This document shows positions 36,182-47,900 of a stretch of DNA of 64,000 nt, piece by piece. A model generated the notes under the pieces. The model made no database searches. It worked only from the letters and a program-made list of their open reading frames with translations, and was not told the origin of the DNA. How positions within the stretch are numbered: the first letter of the stretch is position 1; the number at the start of each line of letters is the position of its first letter. Made by a program: the position numbers and the translations under genes. The stretch lies in assembly GCA_013115135.1 (NCBI GenBank), contig JABANP010000191.1, positions 27,147-91,146 on the forward strand, given 5' to 3'. This stretch comes from Perkinsus olseni. Its lineage: Eukaryota; Perkinsozoa; Perkinsida; Perkinsidae.

Positions 36182-36977
36182 ATGACGCGACGTAGCCGGT
36201 CCAGCTCGGCAGGAGGGTCATCAGTATCCTCTTCGCGTCTTCGGCCCCTCTCCTCCACCCTTCCCCGTATCCACCCAATCACCGGCCAGGGGTACTACCC
36301 TACCGGCGTAGACCACTTCGGGCCCCGCTCGATGGGTCATGCCCCTACGGTAACCTCTGCAGGCTACAGAGAGATGAAGAAGCTGCGGAGGTGAGCAGCC
36401 GACCTATGTGGTATCATACGATCTGTTTTGCGCTCTCTTCGACCTTGGATACTATCACTATCCAATTCTCCCTTCTCTCAGAAACGGAAGCCGCGAATTA
36501 CGAGCAAAACACGGACGCTGATTTTCGGAAGGTAGCCGCCAGCGTCCCGACCTCCGTCGTGACTGTGCGTCGTAGGTTCCGGAGAGCAAACAGCAGCCCC
36601 TTGTGGATCGGCGATCCTGCTGTGTAAGTCTCATAGGCCACCATTAACCAGTCATCGCCTCCCTTCAGGTATGCTGCCATCTACTCTACCAACCCAAGCG
36701 TTAATCCTTTCTTCCCGGGGCCGTTTGAGCCTGGAGGTGCGTGGGGGCTCCTGTCAGAATCTTCGACTCTTGATTTTAATCGTTGACTCCACGGTTCGAG
36801 CTCGGCCTCCTTTCTCTGTTCGTGACGTGACTGCCTTCGCAGGGTACAGCTCTTGGCAGCGTCATACGGCGGGAAAGCAGCGCGGCCCTCGTACTGGTGG
36901 TCGGTGTCGATGCAGCCGTTCACGCCAGGGACCAGGGGAAGTTAAAATATGGAATAACAGTGGTTGTATTAGCGTAA
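36182..36977 (+). CDS. Unidentified protein
   Basis: ATG 36182 starts a Ser/Arg-rich N-terminus (MTRRSRSSSAGGSSVSSSR) followed by HPITGQGYYPTGVDHFGP. Later exons give SSPLWIGDPAV, joined across a splice at about 36668 to YAAIYSTNPSVNPFFPGPF, and a final hydrophobic block (ALVLVVGVDAAVHARDQGKL) ending at TAA 36975-36977. The Ser/Arg start could be a mitochondrial presequence. No family match is recognised. One join (36391-36530) needs a frame shift. Confidence 0.4.
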
Positions 36978-37157
36978 TCTCTGACCAGCGGGGAGCCGGT
37001 TTTCGAGTCATTGCCCTTGGCAGTTGCCGACTCTTCCTGAACTACACTCAGCGGCGGTGTGCCATGAATGATAGTACAATGATGCCATTTACCAGCTACT
37101 CCCGGTGCCGTGTTCATCGGTCTGGTTCTCGACTGGTCATCAGTTTGCTGCTTTCCT

Positions 37158-38265
37158 ATGGCTCCTGTTGGCACGGCGGCTGAGCTTTGGGCGGCGGACC
37201 TCAAGCAGGCCCAGACGACTCTACAGGTGGGCGGCTATTGATTCGGGTTACCTAACTTAGTGCTGTAGGACGTCGTTCGTGAATGTGATGGAACGCTAAG
37301 GGCGGCTGCCACTGGGGGACGGTCACAGGACGGCGTCGGCACGGTACGGAGAGAAACCCTGCTGCTGCCTCGGGCCTTCCTAGGGGTGCTACCGAAATCA
37401 GCTCGACTCCAACCCTATCAGTATACTATTCGCTCGTCTCCAGCTCTCCCGCTTGTTCCGCCCGTACCCTGCCAGGCTATTGCAGTCACTCGAGGCCGCA
37501 TTGCTCAACTGCGGCATTTGCACTCCCACTTGGCAAGGGGTCTGTCCAACCTCTCCACCGAGCCCGAGGCGTGAGTTGTCGATCCCTTTACGAACACCCG
37601 CGGACGAGTGGAAGCTTCGGTTAGGCATGGCTTGACACAGCGAGAGATCTTGCACCGTGCTGAGCTCCTGAGGCAGTTAGAAGAGGACATTCGCCGGGCA
37701 TGGTCCAATTTCCAATCTTCTCTTCACCCCAGGAGGGGGCTCCCTGATCTCGAGAGTGAGCCACCCTGGACTCTCCGTGACAATCGTTGGCTTCAGTCTG
37801 CGAACTTTCGGGGCTCGGTGTTGTATCTAGGTGGATCGACATTGGAAGAAGGAGGATCTCAAGTCGCCACGACCGCGGGCTCAGACGGCAACATGCTGAG
37901 CTCAGAGCGGCTCGTAGCTCAACAGGATGAGCATCTGGACTATCTCAGAGGAAGCGTCAGCAATCTCAAGCACATTGGGACTGCCATCAACTCCGAGATT
38001 GAGGTGTGCCGCTCGCCCGACACCCTCAACCCTTCCGCATCTGTTGAGGTTCACTGCAAACTATTGGATGAAGTCCACGAGGCGACGGACCATGCTCATG
38101 CAAAACAGAAGTCGGGCATGATGCCATGGGCAGCGAACCAGCATTTGTACTAGATACGCCCATTCGATGTTGCAGCACCACATGGAGCACACGTCGACGA
38201 CGTTCCTCTGGGGCATCATAGTCTTCCTATTCTCTGTTCTCATATTTGTCACGGTATATCTCTAG
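37158..38265 (+). CDS. Qc-type SNARE (syntaxin-6/8-like), tail-anchored
   Basis: Vesicle-fusion SNARE. Exons 37158-37226, 37269-37385, a middle region with unclear joins, 37675 to 38003, 38049-38110, 38154-38265. The N-terminal helix (MAPVGTAAELWAADLKQAQ) and following helices precede the SNARE motif SERLVAQQDEHLDYLRGSV, then NLKHIGTAINSEIE, then VHCKLLDEVHEATDHAHAK. The last exon is a C-terminal anchor (WGIIVFLFSVLIFVTVYL) ending two residues before the stop, as in tail-anchored SNAREs. At the position of the ionic zero layer, where Q-SNAREs have Gln, I read His (EIEVHCKLL). The 45-nt stretch 38004-38048 can be read either as an intron or as coding. Confidence 0.75.
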
Positions 38266-38634
38266 TGCCTACATCATGTTCACACGAACTCTACTACTGG
38301 GTATCCAAGTTGAAGCTTACCCGACTGTTACGTTCAAGTCGACTGATCAATGACGAACGGTCCTGTGGGGGTTTCGATTAAGTTGTCGACTCCTCAGCGC
38401 TCGAATGTCAGAGGTTGCGGCACTGGCGGTGGATACACCAGTCACAGCGACTGGTACTGACCATCAGAGCATCTCACTCAGGCTAGGCTGACTGCATTGG
38501 GCGATAGGATATTAGAATGCCAGGTGAGCTGCCCGGATCGAGGGTTCCTGTGAGAATGAGATGATTGTAATTCAAGATGAGCTCGGGCCCGGAGAAAGGT
38601 TACTCATTGCGTCACCAAACAATTAATTGTCGCG

Positions 38635-38639
38635 AAAAA
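38635..38639 (-). terminator. Pol III terminator of tRNA-Lys
   Basis: T5 on the minus strand begins immediately after the discriminator base of the tRNA gene. Confidence 0.8.
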
Positions 38640-38712
38640 CACCCACCGTGGGGCTCGAACCCACGACCACAAGGTTAAGAGCCTTGCGCTCTACCGACTG
38701 AGCTAGACGGGC
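38640..38712 (-). tRNA. tRNA-Lys (CTT anticodon)
   Basis: 73 nt with a full cloverleaf: acceptor arm GCCCGUC with GGUGGGU (three G:U pairs), D-arm GCUCAGUCGGUAGAGC, anticodon stem CAAGG/CCUUG around loop CUCUUAA (anticodon CUU), and T-arm GUGGG/CCCAC with loop UUCGAGC. No intron and no encoded CCA. A run of five T on the transcribed strand (AAAAA on plus, 38635-38639) lies directly at the 3' end and serves as the Pol III terminator. Internal A and B boxes are intact. Confidence 0.95.
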
Positions 38713-38899
38713 TTGTTTTTCAAGTGTAGTGTCGCTATTTTAGACGTCGGATTGCCAGGCACTCGTGTTCGGTAATCATCCACCTGAAGAGAGCCCCACT
38801 ATGCTTTATGGACCGAGATCAAGTTCGCACACTCCCCACCGCAGGCCGGTTGTTCAAGAGAGTCGATACACTAAGAGTGTAGGCACCGGCTGTGCACGC

Positions 38900-39494
38900 A
38901 CTTCCAACGCGCTGCCAGGTTGAGGACATCTTAGCGGAGTTGAGTGATCGTATATCGACTCTCCTTGACCGATCGTCAAACCCTCGGTTACGCGAGTTGG
39001 TGGAAAAGTAAAAATGGTGACGGTCGCCGGTGGGCCTTGAACCCTCATGCTCAGGTACGCTCGGGTATCTCCACATCTGATGCGACTGGCCACTGGGGGC
39101 CCTGCAAGCCTCGAGAACGGGATTCTCAGTCTAGAATCGAAGAAGGCTCATGTCAGCGCATCTTTCCTTATCCTCATTGCCTCGCTCAGTGAGCTCGTGT
39201 AGGTTCTCAACTGCTCGGCTGAATTAGAGGAACTTGGCAAGTCTCTCCGGCTGATCCAGGAGTTGCAGGGAGTGAACCTCTCAGAAACAGACGCGACAGG
39301 GCGTACAGTCGATCGCTCGCGAATCCAGTGACGGGTTATTCTCAGTCGATCTGAGCTCAGCGCAGGCTCAAGCGGAGTTACCAGCATTCATGACACGGCT
39401 CAATAGAGTTATTGCTCGCCAGGAGGCACTAGAGGAAGACGCCCGAGAAATATTACAGGGCATACAGAACCGGGACGCGAGCACCTCTGTGTGA
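38900..39494 (+). CDS. Small coiled-coil protein
   Basis: One exon around 38915-39008 encodes EDILAELSDRISTLLDRSS then LRELVEK before a GT donor; a later block at about 39225-39290 gives GKSLRLIQELQGVNLSE; the last block (39353-39494) is a clear coiled coil (LNRVIARQEALEEDAREIL) ending in TGA at 39492. The layout resembles small dynactin p24/DCTN3-type or kinetochore coiled-coil subunits, but the similarity is too weak to name it. The start was not found. Confidence 0.4.
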
Positions 39495-39739
39495 CTTGGC
39501 AGGTGGGGAGACTCCCATGCATTACTAAGCATATCTAACTAACCAGCCATACTGTCGTCGAGTTTGTTATATCACGCGGATTGTAAATTAAATGGTCGAT
39601 ATCAAATAGTGAAATCTTAAACAGTTTGACTAGTTAATTCAACACAGTGAGTGCGGAAACATAAGATAAATTAGTCTATCGTCGATAACCTCTATCGCGA
39701 TGCCCCTGAAGACACTTTTGCTCAATAATGATCAGACGA

Positions 39740-40692
39740 TCAGAATGAAACACTAGCCAGACCTACCCGTCGATCCCCGCCAGGTGACCGAGCTCGCTGT
39801 TTCTGGAGCGACCGTGACCTGGAGCGACCTCGCCGCCGCCTATGGCGTGACTCAGGGTCGGAGGAATATCCAGACACTGACGAAGAGGAGCTCGAAGATG
39901 ACGGGCTACGGGACCTGATGAACAGAGGGCGCACCTTGCTGATATTGAACAGGGAAGAAGAGACTCTCACCGACTAGGATGACCCGGAATGTCTCGGCTA
40001 TGCTTGGGAGGAGAGCGGCTACCTGAGGACTACCGATAGGCGAAGGAATTTAGATATCGACTCGACAAGGCTTACGGTCTCCAACGCTGCTTGTGCCGCT
40101 GGGAACTGCTGCCTTCCGTGGCGGAGCCTTCTCCACAGGGGGGCTCGGAGGCGTGACGAAAACCACCTTCGAAGTCAAAGAACGTTGGGGGCACCGCAGC
40201 CGATCCGCCCTACCTTCACAACGTTCCCGTCGATCTGCCCTTTGTCTACGTGAAAGAACGCTTCTTCTGCTCCCTTCCCGTGTGGCGAACAGGACGTAAG
40301 CATACCCTTTCGATAGATGGTTCTGAGTTGGAGGAAGTAACCACCGCGATGCTGGCGACGCTGCACTCACTTCCTCGTCGACAGCCAAATGAACGCTCTC
40401 GACGCGGGCATATGTCCCTGAGAATTTACAAATATCTCCCACATATCTCGTACCGCCCTCGCACCAAATATTTCGTTCAAATGCTCCTCATCAACATTAC
40501 GGGTGAGATTGGTGACACGCAGCATCCTAGCTCGGGATGCCGCCAAGGAAGCCTCGCCGGTGTCTGATGAATTGTGCAAATAACCCCTCCCCCTCGCCAA
40601 GCCGTATAACCTTTCTTCCGCTGAGTTCCGTCGCCGCCGGCACTGCTACCATGCCCTTGAGACTTCGCTTGCGTTGAAGCCGCAGTTACCAT
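39740..40692 (-). CDS. RNPS1: RNPS1-like RRM/RS splicing factor
   Basis: Nuclear RNA-binding protein of the exon-junction/ASAP complex. Exons 40611-40692, 40465-40530, 40371-40417, 40214-40322, 40076-40166, 39971-40022, 39740-39914, with introns of 47-80 nt. The RRM shows RNP2 as LRVTNLTRNVDEEHL, then HLSKGYAYVLFATREG (RNP1) and KGQIDGNVVKV, which matches RNPS1 including LTRNV and KGYAYV. A proline-rich linker (VFVTPPSPPVEKAPPRK) and an Arg/Ser tail (RSPSSSSSSSSV then RHRRRRGRSRSRS) follow. Inside exon 4 the GGG at plus 40272-40274 (CCC) must lose one base for the RRM to continue into AEEAFFHVDKGQ. The start ATG at 40692 is supported by the splice to ARMLRV. Confidence 0.85.
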
Positions 40693-41120
40693 AGAGTAAG
40701 GTAAAGCGGCCTGTTTAGACTCACCGATGTCTCCCCCGTCGACAATGAATATGCAACCCTCCTTCTGATGAACGCTACACGGAAGCGTGGTAGGTTGAAA
40801 CTCGTCCCTCGTCTGCAGCAGGGTGGCATCCACACACGAACCAAAGGGAATTAAATGACTTGAGAAATTCAAGAGCAGCACGCCAGAGACCTCGGTTTCG
40901 AAGGCGATAAGCGGAGGACAAGTGAATTGAGGGATGCAATGGTACTGGACCCCGCCGAAGGCCTCAGCAGCGAAGTCTAGAATTATCCACTCGATAAGCT
41001 AATGAGGCAATGCTCCAGCGGATTGGCTGCCAATTATACACAGTTCACAACTATTATAAGAAATGTAGTTATTAGTAAAATTTTCCAGTATTGTACGTTC
41101 GAGTGGTTTTCATTAGTCAA

Positions 41121-42787
41121 TCAGGAAGTGGGTTGAAGCCAGTCGACGATGACTGTAATATCGTCTACTACTTTTCCTCTCTCTTCTCTCATCCACCGCA
41201 GCCAGGCTTCGTGAGCCAGAGCCTCGGCGGCTGCCTGGGCTCGGGTGGGAGGGTACTTATCTGACGTCGGGCATTCACTGAAGTACTGAGAATGATGCTC
41301 ATTACTTATAATATCGACCGCCTCTTGGCTCGATATGAACTCCCATACTCCATCGCTAGCGACAAGTATGAACTTATCAACACCCTCATTAACAGGTCTG
41401 AAAGCTCGAGAGATGAGGGCCTTAGCTCCGCAACGAGGCTTACCGCACGGAGACTTCGGGAACGTGCGAGATGCCAGCGGACACTCCAACGGTATCTCCC
41501 TATAGACCTGGTCATCGCTAGACCGGGGTAATAAGCGGCTGAGTTGAGAGCAATGACACACTGCCGCTCGGACGAATGCCATTCTTACTTTTAACAAATA
41601 CTCGGTAGGGAATGTCACCACCGAGCTTGAGAACCCTGCCACCTTGCGATTCTATTCGCGCTCTTTCCTCGGGTAGCTCGGGTTTGTGGTCTCGAGATAA
41701 ATCAACGGCAACAAGGCGAGTTGGGCCATGACCCTTGTCAGGTGTCTGCAAAGATTGCATCATCCTCTTTCGTGTGCCTATGAGCTTACCCTGATGGTTG
41801 CGAGGACGGCTCTTGAATCACCAACCCAGGCACAGTTGAGGAAGCCATTCCGGCGTACAACAATGGTTGCAGTCGAACCGGAGAATGAACAGTCGAAAGT
41901 TCCTTGTGAGTCCGCAGTTTGCTCACATAAGACTGAGAATGATGCACTGGCAAGCGTCAAGTCTCCCAAACTCTATTACCGTGTGTGCGGATGAATGACG
42001 TCTTGAATGCCTTGGATAAATGGTCTTGAAAATTAGGATCATCGGTGATCAACTGAAAGACCGAGCAACGCTAATCCCATGCAAGATTCGCCTCCGTCCG
42101 AGCTCTCACCTCGGGCAAAGTATCCTGACAAAACTTGGACACAACATGACCGTATGGGCCATGGCCATCGAAGACTGCATACCTAACAAGTGGAGCAGCA
42201 GTCGCGACGCTCTACGAAAATGAGTTCTTGGCACTTGGGTTATAGAGTATTACATTTGCCAATTGTCCTTGATGAAAATTGCAAAATCATCCTGATTAGG
42301 GCTGTCCGGTTTGAGCCCTTTCTTACAGGCATACCCGAGTGTCTTCGGAATCTTTCCTCCCTGTTTGTCGCAGTTCTTATCCTGAAGGACAATAACAGCT
42401 GCACTGAGAACACTGAGGGAGTGCGACCCGGCAATCCGACATTACTACCGCAAATCCTCTTTGGTGAGGCCTTTTGCCTTCCACGGGCCGGCTGGTAATA
42501 GACAACCGCCGAGCAGACCGAAAACTAGATCCACCCCCTGTGACTACTCTACCTACACCATAACAAGTAAGAAAGCCTAAAACACCACAGGCTTCGCTAC
42601 CTTGCTTGCTATCTTCATCGATCTCAGTATCCGAGCTTGAAGCTGCATCAACTACCTCCGCCGAGCCTTGGTTGATAGATAATCGGCGTCTTCGCTTCTC
42701 AGTACGGCCAGGATACGGGTTTTCCACGGGAGAAGACGCATCGACCAGCTCGGTGATGGGATTGCCACGGGAGCAGCATGAACCCAT
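41121..42787 (-). CDS. PP2C-family Ser/Thr phosphatase with N-terminal acylation signal
   Basis: Metal-dependent protein phosphatase (PPM). Exons 42557-42787, 42254-42381, 42110-42182, 41980-42052, 41790-41902, 41589-41745, 41444-41517, 41121-41397. It starts MGSCCS, a textbook N-myristoylation site with adjacent palmitoylatable cysteines, so membrane attachment is expected. Catalytic motifs in order: PNQDDF; AVFDGHGPYGH (metal-binding Asp, Gly); SGSTATIV; CAWVGDSRAVL; SRDHKPELPEERARIE; TMTRSIGDTVG; DKFILVASDGVWEF; and DDITVIVDWL. In exon 41444-41517 the CCC at 41498-41500 (GGG, coding strand) must lose one base to give SIGDTVGVSAGISHVPEV. Similar myristoylated PP2Cs are common in alveolates. 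Confidence 0.88.
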
Positions 42788-43204
42788 GAGCGGAAATGGA
42801 GATCAAGAGCTGTATTAGAACTGCGGGCAATGGTTTCAGCATGCCCAATGGAAATTTTCTATGGCCTGCGAGTGAGATGATTAAAGCTGGGTGGAGGCAT
42901 TGCGCATGTGTTTAACACAAGCAACGCTGTGTTCGACTCGTGAAGTCTAAGTTTGACCCACAAGAAAAAGAACCTACTACGATACTCGAGCCGGGATGAC
43001 AGAGTTCCGCCACCGTGAGAGGGATCCGCATCCGAGTTTGGAACCATACAGACAGATAGTGTCGAAAAGACGAGCCGGGAATGGAACCTCGCCCTACTCA
43101 AAACACAACGCCACGTGTGATCCGGGATTCGCTCTCTAAAACGATCAATATACAAAATTGAGAGAATTCCGCGGAGGGTTGCAACCCCCGTTCACTTAAC
43201 GGGA

Positions 43205-43226
43205 TTTGAGTCTCAATTTGAGACTC
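43205..43226. repeat. Short perfect palindrome
   Basis: GAGTCTCAA-T-TTGAGACTC lies about 155 bp upstream of the 5' LTR. A related AACCTCAATTTGAGG palindrome occurs near 56148. Confidence 0.6.
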
Positions 43227-43379
43227 TCAAACTTTTGAGAAGATGATACCAGCAACGTGAAAATAACACATTCCGAAGTCGACCTTCAGACCTTAGGTGT
43301 GCGCCGCACTGTGCGGATCGAACCACGGTCTACGTCAACATACAACACGCATCAGCGCAGAATCCTCGAAGACGACGCC

Positions 43380-43620
43380 TGTTGTGGGACGAATTGGTCG
43401 TCACTCGCCACAATTCTCAGTCACGCGCCATAAAACCTTCGGCCCGTAATGAGTAGACAATTCCTGTGACCATTGTGATATGGCTCTGGTAGCTCAATGA
43501 CGCTAAGCTGTGCTGAAGCTATAGAGTGCTTCACACGTACTCGTTAACGTAGACGATTCGTGGACGATTCGTAGACTATTCGACGCTTCTTGTATTCGTA
43601 CAAGTGCGTATCAAGGTGCA
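43380..43620 (+). repeat. 5' LTR
   Basis: 241 bp, TG...CA. Matches the 3' LTR with two substitutions next to its TTCGGCCCG copy, plus a 2-nt A-run length difference near the end. It contains direct repeats of ACGATTCGTAG-type sequence (about 43550-43580). The similarity continues as AGGTTTTGG versus AGTTTTTGG just beyond the CA, so the boundary could be a few bases further. Confidence 0.9.
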
Positions 43621-43626
43621 AGGTTT

Positions 43627-43640
43627 TGGTTGCGTTATCT
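43627..43640 (+). other. Putative primer-binding site
   Basis: TGGTTGCGTTATC begins 7 nt after the LTR with the expected TGG. The matching tRNA cannot be identified from this window; it is not the tRNA-Lys at 38640. Confidence 0.35.
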
Positions 43641-43756
43641 TACCCTAGTTGGCCGGTTATTGTTACACGTTGTAGTCTATACAACCCCGTATACCTTGAC
43701 ATCTAATTGGTAGCAGCTCCTTGTTCTACTACTACGTGTATTAATTGGTTATCATA

Positions 43757-44910
43757 ATGGTATCTGGTGATTTTCCTATGATCGAGAAGAATGTGGAAGA
43801 AGTTGCGGAGGCCACCTTCAACCAGTATAAGGAGATGGGAGCCTCGGATGAAGTGGCTCAGATGGCTCGAGATTCGGCCCGAGCTAGTGCTGTATCTCAT
43901 AATAAGGTAGTGAGAGCCCTGAGAGAAGCGGGATTCGATCCTAATTCCGGCGATTCTTCTGGTTCTGTGCCTCGTGTTACTTCCGCTTCGTCGCCTGATC
44001 CTGTTGGTTCTACTGTGATTCAAGTAATGCAGACGCCTATGCCTGAGCGTTACGATGGTGTTACTGACTTCGAGGACTGGTTACGTCGCTATGAGGCCGA
44101 TGCCCGTGGCGCCGGTTGGACTGAGCCTCAAATGGCTGAGCGTCTTGGTAACTATCTTCGTGACGTTTACTTTGACGTGTGGCATCAGCATTGTACTAAG
44201 AAGGACTTTGAGGCGGACCGTTTATCGTTGTTGGCTATGTTCTCTCCGGTTCGGCCCGATGAGATTTTGGCTAAGTTTAATGGTATGGTTTGGGATCGTT
44301 CGACCCGTGTGGTGGCGTTCTTAACCTCTCTCCGCCGTTGTATGAATCACTACAACAAGTCTCTTCCTGCTGAGAGGAAGCTTAGTGCCGAAACTATGGA
44401 CCAGATGATTATGGATAGGTTAATCGTCAACGCCCCGGATGCGGCTAAGTCGGTGCTTCGTCGTCGAGCCCCGAAGACGGTTAAGGAGATTTGTGAGATT
44501 TTTGAGGACTACAAGGAGAAGTTCGGCCCGTCTGCCCAATCTAATCGGCCCGCTGCTGCTGTGCATGCGGAGACTATTACTGGTGGTGATGACGTGAAGG
44601 GTCTCTCTAATGTAGTCCAAGCTATGGTTGGTTCCCTGGGGAAGCTTTTCGAGCAACAAGAACGCAGGCTTGCTGCTGGGAAGTCCCCTAAGAACCAAGA
44701 TAAGGGTCGTAATCGTAGACGTTCTCCTCCGAAGTGCTTCTTTTGTGTACCGATAAGCATTGGTTGAAGGACTGCCCGTACAAGAAGTTCAGCGAGGGTT
44801 GCTTTGTATGTGGTTCCAAGGATCACATGGCTCGTGATTGTCCCAAGCTGGCAGCTCTCCGTGGTTCTATTAATAGTAAGAAGTCGACTGCTGGGTCGGG
44901 AAACTTCTAG
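43757..44910 (+). CDS. Gag (capsid-nucleocapsid) of the LTR element
   Basis: Starts at ATG 43757. The middle is a retrotransposon Gag capsid-like helical domain (ERYDGVTDFEDWLRRYEADA and following). The C-terminus has two CCHC zinc knuckles: CFFC-x4-HWLKDC, and CFVCGSKDHMARDC. The first knuckle is split: frame 2 runs to 44746 and the rest is in frame 1, and adding one G in TGTGTACC (44744-44751) restores the Cx2Cx4Hx4C spacing. Gag ends at TAG 44908-44910, immediately after the frameshift signal into pol. The four motif copies inside gag fall in three different frames. Confidence 0.85.
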
Positions 44911-44938
44911 GGCGCTCGTCTGACAGCCCACGAGCGCC
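44898..44938 (+). promoter_or_regulatory. Canonical -1 ribosomal frameshift signal (gag to pol)
   Basis: Slippery heptamer G-GGA-AAC at 44898-44904 in the gag frame, then a 6-nt spacer that includes the gag TAG, then a perfect 9-bp stem (GGCGCTCGT 44911-44919 with ACGAGCGCC 44930-44938) around a 10-nt loop. The pol frame is open from 44880, overlaps the end of gag and is exactly -1 relative to it. Heptamer, spacing and stem all meet the known requirements; GGGAAAC is used by some retroviruses. Confidence 0.85.
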
Positions 44939-47900
44939 GAAGGTTGAGTTGATCCCTTTTGGGAGAGACAATGGTTTATTTCTCTTTTCCGACTTGACTT
45001 CTAATCAACAACGACTTGGTCCCCTTCGTTGCCTGGTAGATACTGGCTGTTGTTCTACTATGGTGGCTAAAAAGGTATTACCTAAGGGGGTGACTATTCG
45101 GCCCGTTGTTGGTCCTGCTCTTATGACTATTGATAGATCTATTTGTAAGATTGTTGGTGTGGTATCGCTTACGGTAGAGGTTTATGATTGTGATAATGCT
45201 CGTCAAGGCATTCATCCTGGTGAGGATGAGCCAAGGATTCCGTTCCCCGTTTCGGCCCTGGTCGTGGATTCTCTGGCTTATGATGTTATCTTGGGTCACG
45301 ATTTCTTGAACCACTTCGAGCTGGATATTCGATACTCTGAGTCTCCTACAAGGATTGTTGGTCGTTGGCCCCTGATAAGGCCCCTCGTATACCATGGTTT
45401 ACGGAGCACCCGGTTCAAGCGGCTAACTTGACTTCTAAGTTCCAGGTGTATGCTTCTTCGGCCCGTATCCCTGAGTATGGTGGTGAACCTTTGAACGACT
45501 CCTTCGACTTGTCTTGTCCGGAGTATCTTCCAGCTGGTGCCGGTAAGAAGGTGGATGTGGTACCCTTGACGGATGATGAGCTTCGCGAAAAAGGGATTAC
45601 CGGTTATGAAGGGTGGGATGCCTACGCCTATGACTTCTGCGATGCCGAGTCGTGGTGAGTTGGATGCCCCACGACGATGGCCTCCGTCTGGTTTTGAGGA
45701 CGTTGACGACTTGCAAGATGACCCGATTTCGGATCCTTTGAAGTTCGCAGTTCCTGACTTTACTGATGATTCGGTGAAGTTGCCGGACTTCTGCTCTTCG
45801 CCGTCTGAGGAGCAGAGGCCGGTGGCTGAATTGTGTGAGGAGTTTCAAGATTTATTCACTGTTCGGCCCGGTTATTGCGATACTATGGAACATGCTATTA
45901 ATACTGGTTCTCGATCCCCACTGTGCGAACGTGTTCGGCCCGTTCCTCATCGTTGGCGCGAAGAAGTTTCGGCTTTGCTCAAGGAGATGGAGTCCCTGGG
46001 AGTTATTCGTAGGAGTACCTCTCCATGGCGGTTTCCTTGTGTATTCGTTCCAAAGAAGAACGGTAAGGTCCGTATGTGTATTGATTATCGTGGTCTCAAC
46101 AGGCTGTGTGACACGGAGGCTTATCCCTGTTCCTCGGCCTGATGACGTGCAGGAACACTTGAGTTCGGCCCGATATTTTACTACGTTGGATCTGCGCAGT
46201 GGCTATTGGCAAGTCCCGGTTCGGCCCGAAGATCAGCCCAAGACAGCTTTCTGTCCTGGGCCTGGCTTTCCCTTTATACGAATGGCTTAGGATGCCTTTT
46301 GGATTATCTTCGGCCCCTGCTACGTTCCAGAGACTTATGGATTCTATAGTTGGCGACCTTCCCTTCGTAAGATGCTACCTCGATGACTTGCTTATTTTTA
46401 GCTCGTCGTTAGAGGAGCATTTGGCCCATCTGCGACAAGTCTTTGAGGCCCTGAGGAAGTTTGGTTTGACCATAGCGGCTGAGAAGTGCTCGATATGTCA
46501 GTCATCGGTTGACTATCTTGGTCATACATTCGGCCCGGACGGAATGACCCCTGACGTTAAGAAGGTTGAGTCTATTGTTCGCTGGCCGACGCCTACTTCA
46601 CCGACTGAGTTACGGTCTTTCTTGGGATTGGCTAACTATTACCGAGGGTTCTTGCCTGACTATTCGGCCCGTACTCGGCCCTTGTACGACCTCTTGAATG
46701 GGGGAGGTAAGGATAAGCAGACTGACTTGGATGTCTGGACCGATATTCATGAGGTTGCCTTCATGGACGTTAAGGAGAGTTTGGCGCGCTTACCATTACT
46801 GGGTTATCCGGATTTCACTCGGCCCTTCCAACTCATCACCGATGCTAGTGATGTGGCCATTGGTGCGGTATTAGAGCAAGATGGGCACCCGCTTTCCTTC
46901 TTCAGTCAATCCCTGACTAAGACGCAGAGACGATGGCCAGTGTATGAGCGTGAGGCTTATGCTATCTTCCGATCACTTGAGAGGTTTCGCAATATCCTAT
47001 TGGGGTATCCGTTGGAATTGGTGGTCTTTACGGATCACAAGCCTCTTACCTTTATGGAGACTTCGACGACTCCCAAGGTGCAACGGTGGATGCTAAGTCT
47101 CTGTCAGTACTCTTTTACTGTGCAGTATCGGCCCGGTAAGGAGAATGTTGTGGCAGATGCGTTGTCGAGGATTCCTTCGGCCCGTTCGGTTGAATCTCCT
47201 GCGGGAAATGACGATGAAGGGTGACGAAATCTTCGGCCCGGCTGCGGCGGTCTCTGTGGTACCCTTGCCTTCCGTTACTTCTTCGGCCCGTACGACTAAA
47301 GGTGTTCCTCGAGGCAGGGTTCTTATCGTGAGTCCCCTACAGCGAGCCCAGTTGTTACAAGAACAGCGAGTAGAAGGTTCTCATCGTCAAGTTCGGCGAT
47401 TGGCTCCGACGGTGGATTACTCGTCCAACCCCTTGATTGACTTTGATGAAGATGGTCTCTTAGTGAGGAAGGTTCATAGTAATGGAAGGGTTTACTACGT
47501 CCCCGTTGTTCCTCCAAGGCTACGAGATGCGGTGTTATTTGAGACTCACGAGAATCATGGTCATCAAGGTCTCCGTCGAGCGAATCAGTTCCTGCAAGAG
47601 AGGTTCTACTGGAGTGGCATGAGTGAGCACTTGTATGGTCATATTGGTTGCTGTTCGGCCTGTTATCCCGATTCGAGTGACGGGACTCCTGCGACACTGA
47701 GTAGTGAAGCTGATGATGTCTCCGTGCTGCCAGCTATGATGGCTATGCCAGTAAGTTCTTTGCCAAGATCTTCCCCGACATCGAGTTCGGCCCGTTCGGT
47801 AATCTCTGCTAATCTTGTCACCGCTTGTGAGCAGTGGTCTAAGCAAGAGCTTGCCCAGAAACAAGACGAAGACGATGTTTTGGTGATCGTGAAGGCCCGA

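Noticed and set aside
42859..43155. 98-codon minus-strand frame upstream of the 5' LTR
   Set aside because: No start context, motif or splice signals; it looks like chance.
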